From assembly GCA_003213955.1 (NCBI GenBank), contig QCMG01000004.1, positions 83,069 through 147,068 of the forward strand: 64,000 nucleotides of DNA, in the 5' to 3' direction. The position numbers were made by a program, and so were the translations under genes. This stretch comes from Prochlorococcus sp. AG-418-M08 (GTDB taxonomy: Bacteria > Cyanobacteriota > Cyanobacteriia > PCC-6307 > Cyanobiaceae). The notes below the pieces were generated by a model. The model saw only the letters and a program-made list of their open reading frames with translations, was not told the DNA's origin and did no database searches. This document shows positions 33,668-42,467 of this stretch, one piece after another (within the stretch, counting starts at the first letter, position 1; each line of letters begins with the position of its first letter).

Positions 33668-34756
33668 ATTTTTTTAAATAACTTAAAAATTAATAATTTT
33701 CGAAACCATAAAAGTTTTGAGATAGAACTTAATGAGCAACGAGCCATTGTTCTTGGTTGTAATGGTATTGGTAAGTCCAATTTGCTTGAATCAGTAGAAT
33801 TTCTTAGTCAATTAAGGTCTAGTAGAGCACTAAGTGATAAGGATTTAATAGAGAATGATAGCGAGATGGCAGCTATTTTTGGTCAAATTGATTTTACTAA
33901 TGATTTGAAAGTAAATTTATACAGGAAAGGAGCTAAAAAAATTTATGTTAATGACTCTTTATTAAAAAAACAAAGTGAAATAAAAAATTATATTAGAAGT
34001 GTATGTTTCTGTTCTAATGATATCAATATTGTTAAAAGTGAACCTAGCTATAGAAGAATATGGATTGATAAAGTTGTATCTCAACTTGAACCGGTATATG
34101 TAGAATTGATTCATAAATTTAATAGAATCTTAAAACAAAGAAGTTATTTTTGGCGTTCAGAGAACTTTCAAAAAGATCAATCTGCAGAAGTGATTGAAAG
34201 TTTTGATATTCAAATGTCATTAATTAGTACAAGAATTTTTAGGCGCAGGAGGAGGGCTTTATCAAAAATTAAACCATATGTAGAATATTGGCACAATCAT
34301 TTAAGTAAATCCAAAGAGCAAATCGGTATAAATTATCTTTCCGGTATTGAAAACATAAATCAGGAAGAAGAAGAGGGGATAATAAGTAAGAAAATATTAG
34401 AGCAGTTACAAAAGCAGAGGTCAATAGAGGCGATAACTGGTAAATGTAGCTTTGGGCCTCATCGTGATGATATAGAATTTCTTATTAATGATATCTCCAT
34501 AAGAAAATATGGCTCTTCTGGTCAGCAAAGGACCTTTATTTTGGCACTAAAAATGGCTGAACTAGATTTACTTCGCAAGATGATCAATTTACCTCCGCTT
34601 CTTATATTGGATGACGTCTTGGCTGAGCTTGATATCACTAGGCAAAATTTGTTATTGAATTCTGTTGGGAAAGATAGTCAATGTTTTATAAGTGCGACTC
34701 ATTTAGATAAATTCAATCAATCTTTTATAAGCTCTTCGCAAATGATTCATTTATAA
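33668..34756 (+). CDS. recF: DNA replication and repair protein RecF (ATT start proposed)
   Basis: A 362-residue RecF if started at ATT 33668. RecF loads RecFOR at ssDNA gaps. Its N-terminal LNNLKINNFRNHKSFEIEL and Walker A LGCNGIGKSNLLES are encoded before the first usual start codon, a TTG at 33782 that would delete the P-loop. The frame is open from a TAA at 33644 and contains no ATG, GTG or TTG before the conserved N-terminus; ATT-TTT-TTA gives the expected MFL-like beginning. C-terminal motifs are intact: GKCSFGPHRDD, the signature SSGQQRTFILALKMAEL and Walker B PPLLILDDVLAELD. So the gene looks functional, with an unusual start. Confidence 0.88.
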   Translation: MFLNNLKINNFRNHKSFEIELNEQRAIVLGCNGIGKSNLLESVEFLSQLRSSRALSDKDLIENDSEMAAIFGQIDFTNDLKVNLYRKGAKKIYVNDSLLKKQSEIKNYIRSVCFCSNDINIVKSEPSYRRIWIDKVVSQLEPVYVELIHKFNRILKQRSYFWRSENFQKDQSAEVIESFDIQMSLISTRIFRRRRRALSKIKPYVEYWHNHLSKSKEQIGINYLSGIENINQEEEEGIISKKILEQLQKQRSIEAITGKCSFGPHRDDIEFLINDISIRKYGSSGQQRTFILALKMAELDLLRKMINLPPLLILDDVLAELDITRQNLLLNSVGKDSQCFISATHLDKFNQSFISSSQMIHL

Positions 34757-34797
34757 TTATAAGATGTTGTAATTTTTAGCTAATCAAAAACCCATTA

Positions 34798-35232
34798 ATG
34801 GAAGTCCCCAAAAAAAAGAAAACTTTTAAAGCATTAAGTGATGAGAAGAAATTAGTTTTTAGAAGTAAGCACTTTTTGCTAGAGCTTTATAGATGTGATT
34901 ACGAAAAATTGAATGATGAATCCTTCTTGCGTTGTACATTAAATAATGCTGCTAAATTGGCTAATGCTACAGTTTTGAATCTATTAAGTAATAAATTTGA
35001 ACCTCAAGGAGTTACGGCAATTGCTTTACTCGCTGAATCTCATCTTTCAATACATACATGGCCTGAAGCTCAATATTCTGCAGTTGATATTTTTACATGT
35101 GGACAAAACATGAAGCCAGAAATATCTTGTGAATATTTAATTCAATCTTTAATGGCTGAAGAGCATCTTTTGAGAGTAATTAATAGAAATCCTCCTTTAG
35201 AAGTTCATAATCAAGTAAGAAAAATAAAATAA
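34798..35232 (+). CDS. speD: S-adenosylmethionine decarboxylase proenzyme
   Basis: A 144-residue prokaryotic AdoMetDC giving decarboxylated SAM for spermidine. The self-cleavage site is LAESHLSIHTWPE: cleavage before the Ser of ESH-LS creates the pyruvoyl group. Upstream LRCTLNNAAKLANATVLN holds helix 1, and VDIFTCGQNMKPE contains the catalytic Cys. About 20 extra N-terminal residues (KKKKTFKALSDE) precede the usual start. Cytoplasmic. It follows recF by 41 bases. Confidence 0.94.
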   Translation: MEVPKKKKTFKALSDEKKLVFRSKHFLLELYRCDYEKLNDESFLRCTLNNAAKLANATVLNLLSNKFEPQGVTAIALLAESHLSIHTWPEAQYSAVDIFTCGQNMKPEISCEYLIQSLMAEEHLLRVINRNPPLEVHNQVRKIK

Positions 35233-35242
35233 TTTTTATTAT

Positions 35243-36067
35243 TTATCTATTTAGCTTGCCGCTTATTAAACCTTCAAGATCTAGGCTTGTACATTTAAAA
35301 CCGAGATTAGAGAAATAGTTTATTATTTGATTAAAATCATATTCTTTACAAAATATTTTTAATTCATCTTGGGGAATTTCTATTCTCGCTGTTGAGCCGT
35401 GACATCTTACTCTGACTTCTGATATTCCTCCTTTTTTAATAAACTCTTCAGCTTTTTCTACCATTTTTAGTCTTTTATTTGTAATTTGATGACCATAAGG
35501 GAATCTTGATGATAAACACGGTTGAGCAGGTTTATCCCACCAAGGGAAGCCTAATGCTCTAGATATATCTCTTATATCTTTTTTTGTAAATTTAAATTTT
35601 GCTAGGGGGGACACAACTCCTGCTTCTCTTGCCGCCTGAATCCCAGGCCTGTAATCCTTTAGATCATCAAAATTAACTCCGTCACACACATTTTTGTAAT
35701 TAAGTTTTTCTGATAAATATTTAGTGTGCTTGTGAAGCTCTTTTTTGCATGCAAAACATCTGTTTTTAGGATTTGCACTATAACTTAATTGATCTAGTTC
35801 TGATGTCTCTACTTCTAAATGTTGAATCCCAATCCATTTTGCTTGGCTTTTTGCCTCATCCAGTAATGTTTTGGCTAATGCAGGTGAAACTCCAGTAATA
35901 GCTACTGCTTTGCTACCTAATTGCTCGAATGCTAAAGATGCAACTAATGTACTATCTACTCCTCCTGAATAGGCTACGCAAACACTATTGAGATTTTTGA
36001 TAAAATTTCTAATTGTTTGAAGTTTCCCAGTTTGTTCATTAGATAGAGTTTCAAGTTGATAAAACAT
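35243..36067 (-). CDS. LarE-like ATP-dependent sacrificial sulfur transferase
   Basis: A 274-residue PP-loop ATPase of the LarE/TIGR00268 group. The PP-loop SGGVDSTLVASL is near residue 36, NRCFACKKELHKH near residue 107 has a Cys pair, and CLSSRFPYGHQITNKRLKMVEKAE near residue 180 is the family C-terminal motif. In Lactobacillus LarE donates sulfur to the nickel-pincer nucleotide cofactor; here no larB/larC is adjacent, so function may differ (general sulfur transfer or thiolation). ATG start; convergent with speD. Confidence 0.85.
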   Translation of the reverse strand: MFYQLETLSNEQTGKLQTIRNFIKNLNSVCVAYSGGVDSTLVASLAFEQLGSKAVAITGVSPALAKTLLDEAKSQAKWIGIQHLEVETSELDQLSYSANPKNRCFACKKELHKHTKYLSEKLNYKNVCDGVNFDDLKDYRPGIQAAREAGVVSPLAKFKFTKKDIRDISRALGFPWWDKPAQPCLSSRFPYGHQITNKRLKMVEKAEEFIKKGGISEVRVRCHGSTARIEIPQDELKIFCKEYDFNQIINYFSNLGFKCTSLDLEGLISGKLNR

Positions 36068-36176
36068 CCTAAAGTTTTTAAAATTTAAGTAGAGTATGAA
36101 AAGGTTATATTTATTATTAAATTTTCTAATAATAATGTTAACTATACCTTAGATTAAATTTACTAACCTTTTTCAA

Positions 36177-37337
36177 TTGGCAAACACAAGTAAAAATAGA
36201 GGTATTGGAATTGTAACTGCAAATGACAGTCAAGAAAGATCCAAAGGGCAATTACATATATATGATGGCGAAGGAAAAGGTAAAAGTCAGGCTGCCTTAG
36301 GTGTGGTACTTAGAACAATAGGTTTAGGGATATGTGAAAAAAGACAATCAAGAGTACTCTTACTAAGATTCTTAAAAGGACCTGAGAGGTCATATGATGA
36401 AGATTCTGCCATAGAAGCATTGCAGAGAGGTTTTCCACACTTAATTGATCATGTAAGAACAGGGAGATCTGAATTTTTTAACGCTGATCAAGTTACAAAA
36501 TCTGATATTAAGGAGGCTGAAAGAGGTTGGAATATTGCAAAAGGAGCAATCGCCAGCTCACTTTATTCAGTCGTTGTTCTTGATGAATTGAATCCGGTTT
36601 TAGATTTAGGGATGCTAAATATTGAGGAAGTAGTTAATTCTCTTCAACAAAGACCTGATGGTTTAGAAATAATTATCACAGGCAGGGCAGCACCTTCTTC
36701 ATTGATAAGAATATCTCAACTTCATTCAGAGATGAGACCTCGTTTTAGGGGCGATTTAAATACATCCGATAGAAGAATTAATAATTCCGGTGGAATTGAA
36801 ATATACACTGGTGAGGGTAAAGGAAAATCTACCAGCGCACTTGGTAAAGCTCTTCAAGCTATTGGTAAGGGAATTTCTCAAGATAAGAGTCATAGAGTTT
36901 TAATATTGCAATGGCTAAAAGGTGGTAATGGTTATACCGAAGATGCTGCTATTGAGGCTTTGAGAGAGAGTTATCCGCATTTAGTTGATCACCTACGCTC
37001 TGGCAGAGACGCCATAGTATGGAGGGGTCAGCAACAACCAATCGATTATGTAGAAGCAGAAAGAGCTTGGGAAATTGCTAAAGCAGCTATTCTGAGTGGT
37101 TTATATAAGACTATTATTCTAGATGAACTTAATCCAACTGTTGATTTAGAACTTTTACCTGTTGAATCAATACATCAAACACTCCTTAAAAAACCTATGG
37201 ATACAGAAGTTGTTATTACTGGAAGATGTAAAAATGAACCTTCATACTTCGAATTGGCAGATGTCTACTCTGAAATGGTTTGTCACAAGCATTATGCCAA
37301 TATTGGAGTTGATCTAAAAAGAGGGGTAGATTATTAA
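36177..37337 (+). CDS. Tandem-duplicated cob(I)alamin adenosyltransferase-like protein
   Basis: A 386-residue protein made of two homologous CobO/BtuR-type P-loop units. Unit 1 (about residues 22-200) has IYDGEGKGKSQAALG, LLRFLKGPE, IEALQRGFPHLIDH, VVVLDELNPVLDL and IIITGRAAPS. Unit 2 (about 205-386) repeats these as IYTGEGKGKSTSALG, LILQWLKGG, IEALRESYPHLVDH, TIILDELNPTVDL and VVITGRCKN. CobO transfers the adenosyl group of ATP to cob(I)yrinate a,c-diamide. Single-domain enzymes work as dimers, so the fusion may be a built-in dimer. TTG start. Prochlorococcus makes pseudocobalamin, which fits. Confidence 0.88.
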   Translation: MANTSKNRGIGIVTANDSQERSKGQLHIYDGEGKGKSQAALGVVLRTIGLGICEKRQSRVLLLRFLKGPERSYDEDSAIEALQRGFPHLIDHVRTGRSEFFNADQVTKSDIKEAERGWNIAKGAIASSLYSVVVLDELNPVLDLGMLNIEEVVNSLQQRPDGLEIIITGRAAPSSLIRISQLHSEMRPRFRGDLNTSDRRINNSGGIEIYTGEGKGKSTSALGKALQAIGKGISQDKSHRVLILQWLKGGNGYTEDAAIEALRESYPHLVDHLRSGRDAIVWRGQQQPIDYVEAERAWEIAKAAILSGLYKTIILDELNPTVDLELLPVESIHQTLLKKPMDTEVVITGRCKNEPSYFELADVYSEMVCHKHYANIGVDLKRGVDY

Positions 37338-37352
37338 ATATTCTTCAGATAA

Positions 37353-38501
37353 TTAACTAAGTATTTCTTGATTGATTTTTTTAATGCCTCCCTCAATTGA
37401 TTTTGATGGAATTTTGAATTTCATCAAAATCTTTGATGCTCTTTCTGAACGTTTTCCTACTGCGCATATTGTGAAAACTTCTTTATTCAAACTTTCTTTT
37501 TTAATAAATTCTAGGTTTGATTTTTGGTCTATATTATTAAGAGGTATAGATATTGAACCTTTAAGAGAGGATTTGTTAAATTCTTTATTTTCTCTAACAT
37601 CTATTAGAAGTATATTGTTATGTTTTGCTTTATATAAAGTTTCAAATTCATTAGCATTTATTTTATTGATTTTTATATTATCCTGGCATTCAATTTCTTT
37701 ATAAAAATCTTCAAACTGAGAAAGGTTTTTAATTGTTTTATTTAATTCATCAGCTTGTAAATTTAATGTTTTAATATTCATATTTAGTAAATTGAAAATC
37801 ATAATTTTCCCATCAAGAATCCCCCCTTTTTTTAAGATGATTTTTATTATCTCATTTACTTGTAAAACACCTATAAGGCCAGTTGAAACTCCTATAACTC
37901 CAAATTCTTCGCAACTAGGAACATTATTTTTCGAAGGCGATTCTGGTAGTAAGTCTCTCAAATTAGGACTATTTTTATTTAGATTAAAGACGCTTATTTG
38001 GCCTTCAAATCCTTGAACACTTCCAAAAACCAAGGGCTTATCAAGTATTATGCAAGCATCATTTATCAAATATCGAGTACCAAAGTTATCTGAACAATCA
38101 CAAATAATATCAAATTCATTAATGATATCAAGAATATTATCTGAATTGATTCTTTCATCAAATGTTACTACTTGAGTATTAGGATTAAATCTATTAATTC
38201 TTTCTCGGGCGGAATCAATTTTTAAATGTCCAACAGTATTAGTTTCATGAATGATCTGTCTTTGTAAATTTGACTTCTCAACAAGATCATTATCAACTAT
38301 CCCAATTCTTCCAATTCCTGCAGCCGCAAGATAAAGCAAAACTGAAGAGCCTAATCCTCCTGCACCAATACAAACTACTGAACTGTTTTTAAGTTTTAAT
38401 TGACCTTCAAATCCTATTTCACTAAGTGTTAAATGCTTTTTGTATCTTTCTATTTCATCTACAGATAAAAAATTTGATTTAAGATTATTTGATATCGTCA
38501 T
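37353..38501 (-). CDS. MoeB/ThiF-like adenylyltransferase fused to rhodanese
   Basis: A 382-residue E1-like enzyme. The adenylation domain covers residues 1-255: IERYKKHLTLSEIGFEGQLKLKNSSV, nucleotide loop GAGGLGSSVLLYLAAAGIGRIGIVD, SNLQRQIIH, DCSDNFGTRYLINDAC and the catalytic-Cys region PSCEEFGVIG. The C-terminal rhodanese (about 275-382) has LLIDVRENKEF and the active-site Cys in TICAVGKRSERASKIL. It likely activates a sulfur-carrier protein such as MoaD or ThiS and supplies persulfide. The four zinc-binding Cys of E. coli MoeB/ThiF are absent. MoeB and a ThiF role cannot be separated from sequence alone. Confidence 0.9.
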   Translation of the reverse strand: MTISNNLKSNFLSVDEIERYKKHLTLSEIGFEGQLKLKNSSVVCIGAGGLGSSVLLYLAAAGIGRIGIVDNDLVEKSNLQRQIIHETNTVGHLKIDSARERINRFNPNTQVVTFDERINSDNILDIINEFDIICDCSDNFGTRYLINDACIILDKPLVFGSVQGFEGQISVFNLNKNSPNLRDLLPESPSKNNVPSCEEFGVIGVSTGLIGVLQVNEIIKIILKKGGILDGKIMIFNLLNMNIKTLNLQADELNKTIKNLSQFEDFYKEIECQDNIKINKINANEFETLYKAKHNNILLIDVRENKEFNKSSLKGSISIPLNNIDQKSNLEFIKKESLNKEVFTICAVGKRSERASKILMKFKIPSKSIEGGIKKINQEILS

Positions 38502-38785
38502 TACTTTTTTAAAAAAAAACTATAAAAATATACTAAATTAAATTGTTTAATTTAGACTTTTAAATTTTTTGTTGATGAAGTTTTTTAATGTTTTTTGTTA
38601 GAACAAGATAATATTGTGAAGTTTTTGTAAATCAAATTTCAGGTTAAATATCTTAAAACTTCAGATATATCAATAGATCTTGCGAAATGTAGAATGTTTC
38701 GGTTCGGAATTATGCATAACAAAAAGGTAGTCAACAGACAATTTTTCCGATACTGTCTGGTTCATATATTAAGTTGACTGAATTC
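38502..38785. other. Long leader/divergent region before the CAAD protein gene
   Basis: 284 bases between divergent genes. Contains TAGAAT at 38690-38695 preceded by ATG, a recurring hexamer in this window, and a hairpin CAGACA/TGTCTG at 38735-38759 just upstream of the gene. No open frame of useful length is present. Confidence 0.5.
38690..38695 (+). promoter_or_regulatory. Putative -10 element (ATG-TAGAAT)
   Basis: TAGAAT in the context ATGTAGAAT, the same 9-mer found upstream of rplC, rpmJ and rplM here. It lies 96 bases before the ATG at 38786. No clear -35 box. Confidence 0.4.
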
Positions 38786-39151
38786 ATGAGTGATAACACT
38801 CCTGAGTCAAATCAAGACTCCGGCTCCGATACAAACTCAGAAAATAAAAGCTTTTCAGAGAAGTATTCTGATGTAATGGGAAAAATCAATGAAACACTTG
38901 GAACGATTGATTGGACCCAAATGGGAAAATATGGTAAAGCAGCAGGCATAATAGCTGTTGTAGTTATCGCTCAAATAATAATTAAAGTCGTTATTGACAC
39001 GATTAATTTTTTCCCAATTCTACCTGGCCTTCTAGAACTTCTAGGTGTTGTTGTTGTCGGTCAATGGAGTTGGGAAAATCTACGTACGAGTGAAAATCGT
39101 GAAGCAGTTTTAGAAAAAGTGCAAAATCTCAAAAAAACGTATTTAGGGTAA
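38786..39151 (+). CDS. CAAD-domain thylakoid membrane protein
   Basis: A 121-residue protein from ATG 38786 (TTG 38774 is an alternative). An acidic, Ser/Asn-rich N-terminus of about 40 residues precedes an amphipathic segment (INETLGTIDWTQMGKYGKAAG), two hydrophobic spans (IIAVVVIAQIIIKVVIDTI, then LPGLLELLGVVVVGQ) and a C-terminal helix WENLRTSENREAVLEKVQNL. This is the CAAD domain, also found appended to cyanobacterial aminoacyl-tRNA synthetases and related to CURT1 thylakoid-curvature proteins. Probably shapes or occupies thylakoid membranes. Monocistronic with a long leader. Confidence 0.85.
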   Translation: MSDNTPESNQDSGSDTNSENKSFSEKYSDVMGKINETLGTIDWTQMGKYGKAAGIIAVVVIAQIIIKVVIDTINFFPILPGLLELLGVVVVGQWSWENLRTSENREAVLEKVQNLKKTYLG

Positions 39152-39158
39152 ATATAGA

Positions 39159-40037
39159 TTACATATTCAATATCTTTTTGATGTAGCTATGAACTTGATA
39201 AAGATATGAACCTCCAAACATATTGGCATGATTTAAAATGTGATAAAAATTATAAATAATAGTTCTTTTCTCGAATCCTTTTTTAATTGGTACTATTTTG
39301 TAGTAATTTTCATAAAACTCACTTCTGAAATTCCCAAATAATCTTGTCATTGCTATATCTACTTCACAATCTGCCCACCAACATGCAGGGTCAAATATTA
39401 CACCTTTATTTGTTTGATTTACTCCAATGTTTCCTGACCACAAATCACCATGCACAAGGGAGTTAAATGGCTCATGTTCACTTAATTCCAATTCAATTTT
39501 TGATTTTAATTGATTTTTAATATCAAAATCTAAAAAGTCTTTTTCAAAAATTGCTAATTGAGGTTCAATTCTTAAATTTATAAAACATTTAATCCAATTC
39601 TTTTCCCATCCTTTTTTTTGATTTGTAGTGCCTATATAACCATCAATTGGATAACCAAAATTTTTTGGATTAAATTTATTTGATTCAATATGCATTTCTC
39701 CTAAACCTTTTCCTAATTTTTGCTGATCAGTATTGTTCATATTTATCCATTCCATTAATAAAAGTTCTACATTATTAACTTCCAAATAGAAAAAAACTTC
39801 AGGAATGACTAAGTTCTCATTATTAATATATTTTTGTAGATTCTTAAGACAATATTCTTCAAATTTAAGAAATTTTTCTTTTCTTTCATTTCTTTTAAGA
39901 AAGAATTTGGCATTATCAAATTCTACCTGCCATGACTTATGTATATCTCCACCAAAAACTTGTTTAATATTTTTTGGTGCTAATTCTCCTAATTGATTAC
40001 AAATTTCGTTAACTTCGGTGTAAGGTATCGTTTGCAT
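39159..40037 (-). CDS. Fructosamine kinase family protein
   Basis: A 292-residue protein-kinase-like small-molecule kinase. Seen: KNIKQVFGGDIHKSWQVEFDNAKFFLKRNE at the N-terminus, LLLMEWINM near residue 92, LGEMHIESNKFNPKNFGYPIDGYIGTTNQ near residue 113, the catalytic loop LVHGDLWSGNIGVNQ near residue 195 (HGDLWxxN) and the DFG-like FDPACWWADCEVDIAMTRLFGNF. Bacterial relatives phosphorylate ketosamines (deglycation) or related sugars. The start codon is only three bases from the start of the divergent crtD gene. It also ends 7 bases from the convergent CAAD gene. Confidence 0.88.
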   Translation of the reverse strand: MQTIPYTEVNEICNQLGELAPKNIKQVFGGDIHKSWQVEFDNAKFFLKRNERKEKFLKFEEYCLKNLQKYINNENLVIPEVFFYLEVNNVELLLMEWINMNNTDQQKLGKGLGEMHIESNKFNPKNFGYPIDGYIGTTNQKKGWEKNWIKCFINLRIEPQLAIFEKDFLDFDIKNQLKSKIELELSEHEPFNSLVHGDLWSGNIGVNQTNKGVIFDPACWWADCEVDIAMTRLFGNFRSEFYENYYKIVPIKKGFEKRTIIYNFYHILNHANMFGGSYLYQVHSYIKKILNM

Positions 40038-40040
40038 TAA

Positions 40041-41546
40041 ATGTCTAAGAGTGAAATTGTTGTAGTTGGTGCTGGAATAGCAGGATTAACTTCTGCAGCA
40101 ATTTTATCAAAACTAGGCTTTTCGGTGACTTTGATTGAATCACACACTCAATCAGGAGGCTGTGCAGGAACCTTCAAAAGAAAGAAATATATCTTTGATG
40201 TAGGAGCTACACAAGTTGCAGGTTTGGAAGAAGGGGGAATACACTTTAAAATTTTTAAATTTCTAGAAATTCCTCTTCCAGAAGCCTCTATTTTAAACCC
40301 AGCTTGTATTGTTGATTTGAATGATGGAAGTAAGCCAATACCTATTTGGTATGATAAAAATAAGTGGATTAAAGAAAGGGAGACTCAGTTCCCAGGTAGT
40401 AGTAACTTTTGGAAAATATGTAATTTAATTCATAAGAGTAATTGGACTTTCGCTAATAAAAACCCTGTATTACCAATAAAAAATCTGTGGGATTTTTCAC
40501 AACTCTTTAAAGCATTAGATCCTACAAATTTAGCAACAGGACTATTACTTAAATCTACTATTTTTGATCTTTTAGGTATTTGTGGATTATCTAAAGATCA
40601 TAGATTAATTAACTTTCTTAATTTGCAATTAAAGCTTTATTCTCAAGAAGATGTTTATAAAACAGCAGCTCTTTATGGTTCTACAGTATTACAGATTTCT
40701 CAACAACCACATGGCCTATGGCATTTTAAAAAATCGATGCAGGTCCTAAGTGAGGCTTTAGAAGATTCATTAAAAAAAACAGGAGTTAATATTGTTTTCG
40801 GGCAAAAAGTAAATTCTATAAATTTTGATGATGTAAAAAATAGTTGGAAAGTTTGTGCAATATCTAAGCAAGAGAATTTAGAATACTACGCTAAAGATGT
40901 AATTTATACTCCTCCACCCCAATGTCTCCTAAAACATCTAGGAAACTCTCTTGATAGTAATCGTGATTATAAGAATAGAATAGAAAGTCTTCCTGATCCA
41001 AGTGGTGCTTTGGTCTTTTATTCGGCTTTAAGAAAAGAACATATTAATTCACAATCTTCGAATCATTATCAATTTGTTTCTAATGAATTAGGATCGCTTT
41101 TTGTATCCATAAGTGAGGATGGAGATGGTAGGGCCCCAATAGGAGAGATTACATTGATAGCAAGTCTTTTTACAAAAACGAATGACTGGTTTAATTTAGA
41201 AAAACTTGAATATAATAAGAAAAAAAAGGATTATCTTCAAAAAATATCATTTGCATTAGAAAATCAATTTGATATAGCTTCTGAAAATTGGCTTCACAAG
41301 GAATTGGCTACCCCACTAGGATTTGAAAGATGGACTAATAGGCCAAATGGGATAGTGGGAGGTCTAGGCCAAAGTCCTGATGTTTTTGGTTTGTTTGGTT
41401 TGCCCAGTAGAACTCCTTTTAAAGGATTGTGGTTATGTGGGGATTCTATTTACCCAGGTGAGGGCACAGCAGGTGTTAGTCAGTCCGCATTGATGGTTTC
41501 AAGGCAAATTTTAGCTTCTAGAGGAATAAATGACTTTAACTTATAA
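40041..41546 (+). CDS. crtD: CrtD-like carotenoid desaturase / FAD-dependent oxidoreductase
   Basis: A 501-residue phytoene-desaturase-family flavoprotein. The FAD fingerprint IVVVGAGIAGLTSAAILSKLGFSVTLIE is at residues 5-33, followed by SGGCAGTFKRKKYIFDVGATQVAG near residue 46. The C-terminal cofactor motif is GLWLCGDSIYPGEGTAGVSQSALMVSRQI. The pattern matches the cyanobacterial C-3',4' desaturase CrtD family, though CRTISO is a relative that is easily confused. The substrate in Prochlorococcus, which lacks myxol glycosides as main pigments, is uncertain. It overlaps tyrA by 11 bases tail to tail. Confidence 0.82.
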   Translation: MSKSEIVVVGAGIAGLTSAAILSKLGFSVTLIESHTQSGGCAGTFKRKKYIFDVGATQVAGLEEGGIHFKIFKFLEIPLPEASILNPACIVDLNDGSKPIPIWYDKNKWIKERETQFPGSSNFWKICNLIHKSNWTFANKNPVLPIKNLWDFSQLFKALDPTNLATGLLLKSTIFDLLGICGLSKDHRLINFLNLQLKLYSQEDVYKTAALYGSTVLQISQQPHGLWHFKKSMQVLSEALEDSLKKTGVNIVFGQKVNSINFDDVKNSWKVCAISKQENLEYYAKDVIYTPPPQCLLKHLGNSLDSNRDYKNRIESLPDPSGALVFYSALRKEHINSQSSNHYQFVSNELGSLFVSISEDGDGRAPIGEITLIASLFTKTNDWFNLEKLEYNKKKKDYLQKISFALENQFDIASENWLHKELATPLGFERWTNRPNGIVGGLGQSPDVFGLFGLPSRTPFKGLWLCGDSIYPGEGTAGVSQSALMVSRQILASRGINDFNL

Positions 41547-42375
41547 AATTTGATCTTACTTCCATCGCTGTTGTGAGTTTTTTAGAAAGTAATTCCCAAT
41601 TTTTATTTTTGATTAGAGTTTCAATTTCATTGATATTAGTTTTGAACTCTTTTATTGCTTTCAAGATATATTTCTGATTATTCACGGCTAAATCCAAACC
41701 CAGATTTGGATTCCCGCCGCCAACTCTTGTTGTGTCTGCAAATCCTGTGGCAGAAATTTTTATAATTAATTCTAAGAGTGATTTATTTTGTTCGGTATAA
41801 GCCGTTTTGATTAATGAAGAAGCAACAAATATCGGTAAATGAGATATTAAAGAAACTGCTTCATCATGTTCTTTTGGAGAAGTTTTAATGATCTCACATT
41901 CCATAGAAGTTATTAAATTACTTAGAGTTTGAACTGCAGCTAAGTTTGTTTTTGAAGTAGGAGTAATAATCCATTTCGCATTATCTAATAAACTTTCAAA
42001 ACCAGAATCCACCCCTTTTTTTTCAGTACCCGCCATAGGATGTGATCCAATATATAGTGGATGTATATTTTCCCAAGTATTAATTATTGGTTCTTTAATT
42101 GAACCAACATCTGTTATTACCGCCTCTTTTGGGATTAGGCTTATTAACTCATTGGAAGGATGGATTAAATCTTTTATGGGCAATGCCAATATAATGAGAG
42201 AACATTCTTTTAAAATGCAAAAATCGCAGCTTATAAAATTTGCAAGTTTTCTCTCCGATGCTTTTTTTTGATTGAAATTATTATTTGTAACACCATAAAC
42301 CGTGTGGTTTAATCTTTGGAGCTTTAATCCTATTGATCCACCAATAAGTCCTAATCCTACAATTCCAATCTTCAT
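41536..42375 (-). CDS. tyrA: Prephenate/arogenate dehydrogenase
   Basis: A 279-residue NAD(P)-dependent dehydrogenase for tyrosine synthesis; cyanobacterial versions usually prefer arogenate. Seen: IGIVGLGLIGGSIGLKLQRL at the N-terminus (dinucleotide loop), ALPIKDL near residue 63, ITDVGSIKEPI near residue 88, GSHPMAGTEKKGVDSGFESLLDNAKWIITPT near residue 113 and HDEAVSLISHLPIFVASSL near residue 170. No chorismate mutase or ACT domain is fused. Divergent from the helicase-like gene; its 3' end overlaps crtD by 11 bases. Confidence 0.95.
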   Translation of the reverse strand: MKIGIVGLGLIGGSIGLKLQRLNHTVYGVTNNNFNQKKASERKLANFISCDFCILKECSLIILALPIKDLIHPSNELISLIPKEAVITDVGSIKEPIINTWENIHPLYIGSHPMAGTEKKGVDSGFESLLDNAKWIITPTSKTNLAAVQTLSNLITSMECEIIKTSPKEHDEAVSLISHLPIFVASSLIKTAYTEQNKSLLELIIKISATGFADTTRVGGGNPNLGLDLAVNNQKYILKAIKEFKTNINEIETLIKNKNWELLSKKLTTAMEVRSNFIS

Positions 42376-42467
42376 TGATTATTAATTTAAAGCTTTCATA
42401 TTATTGATACCAAATTTTTGTATATTAGGATAATGTTTTTTCTGATTTGATATTACGCGGATTATAT

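Noticed and set aside
33782..33784. TTG at 33782 as the recF start
   Set aside because: It would delete the Walker A motif, while the upstream frame encodes the conserved RecF N-terminus.
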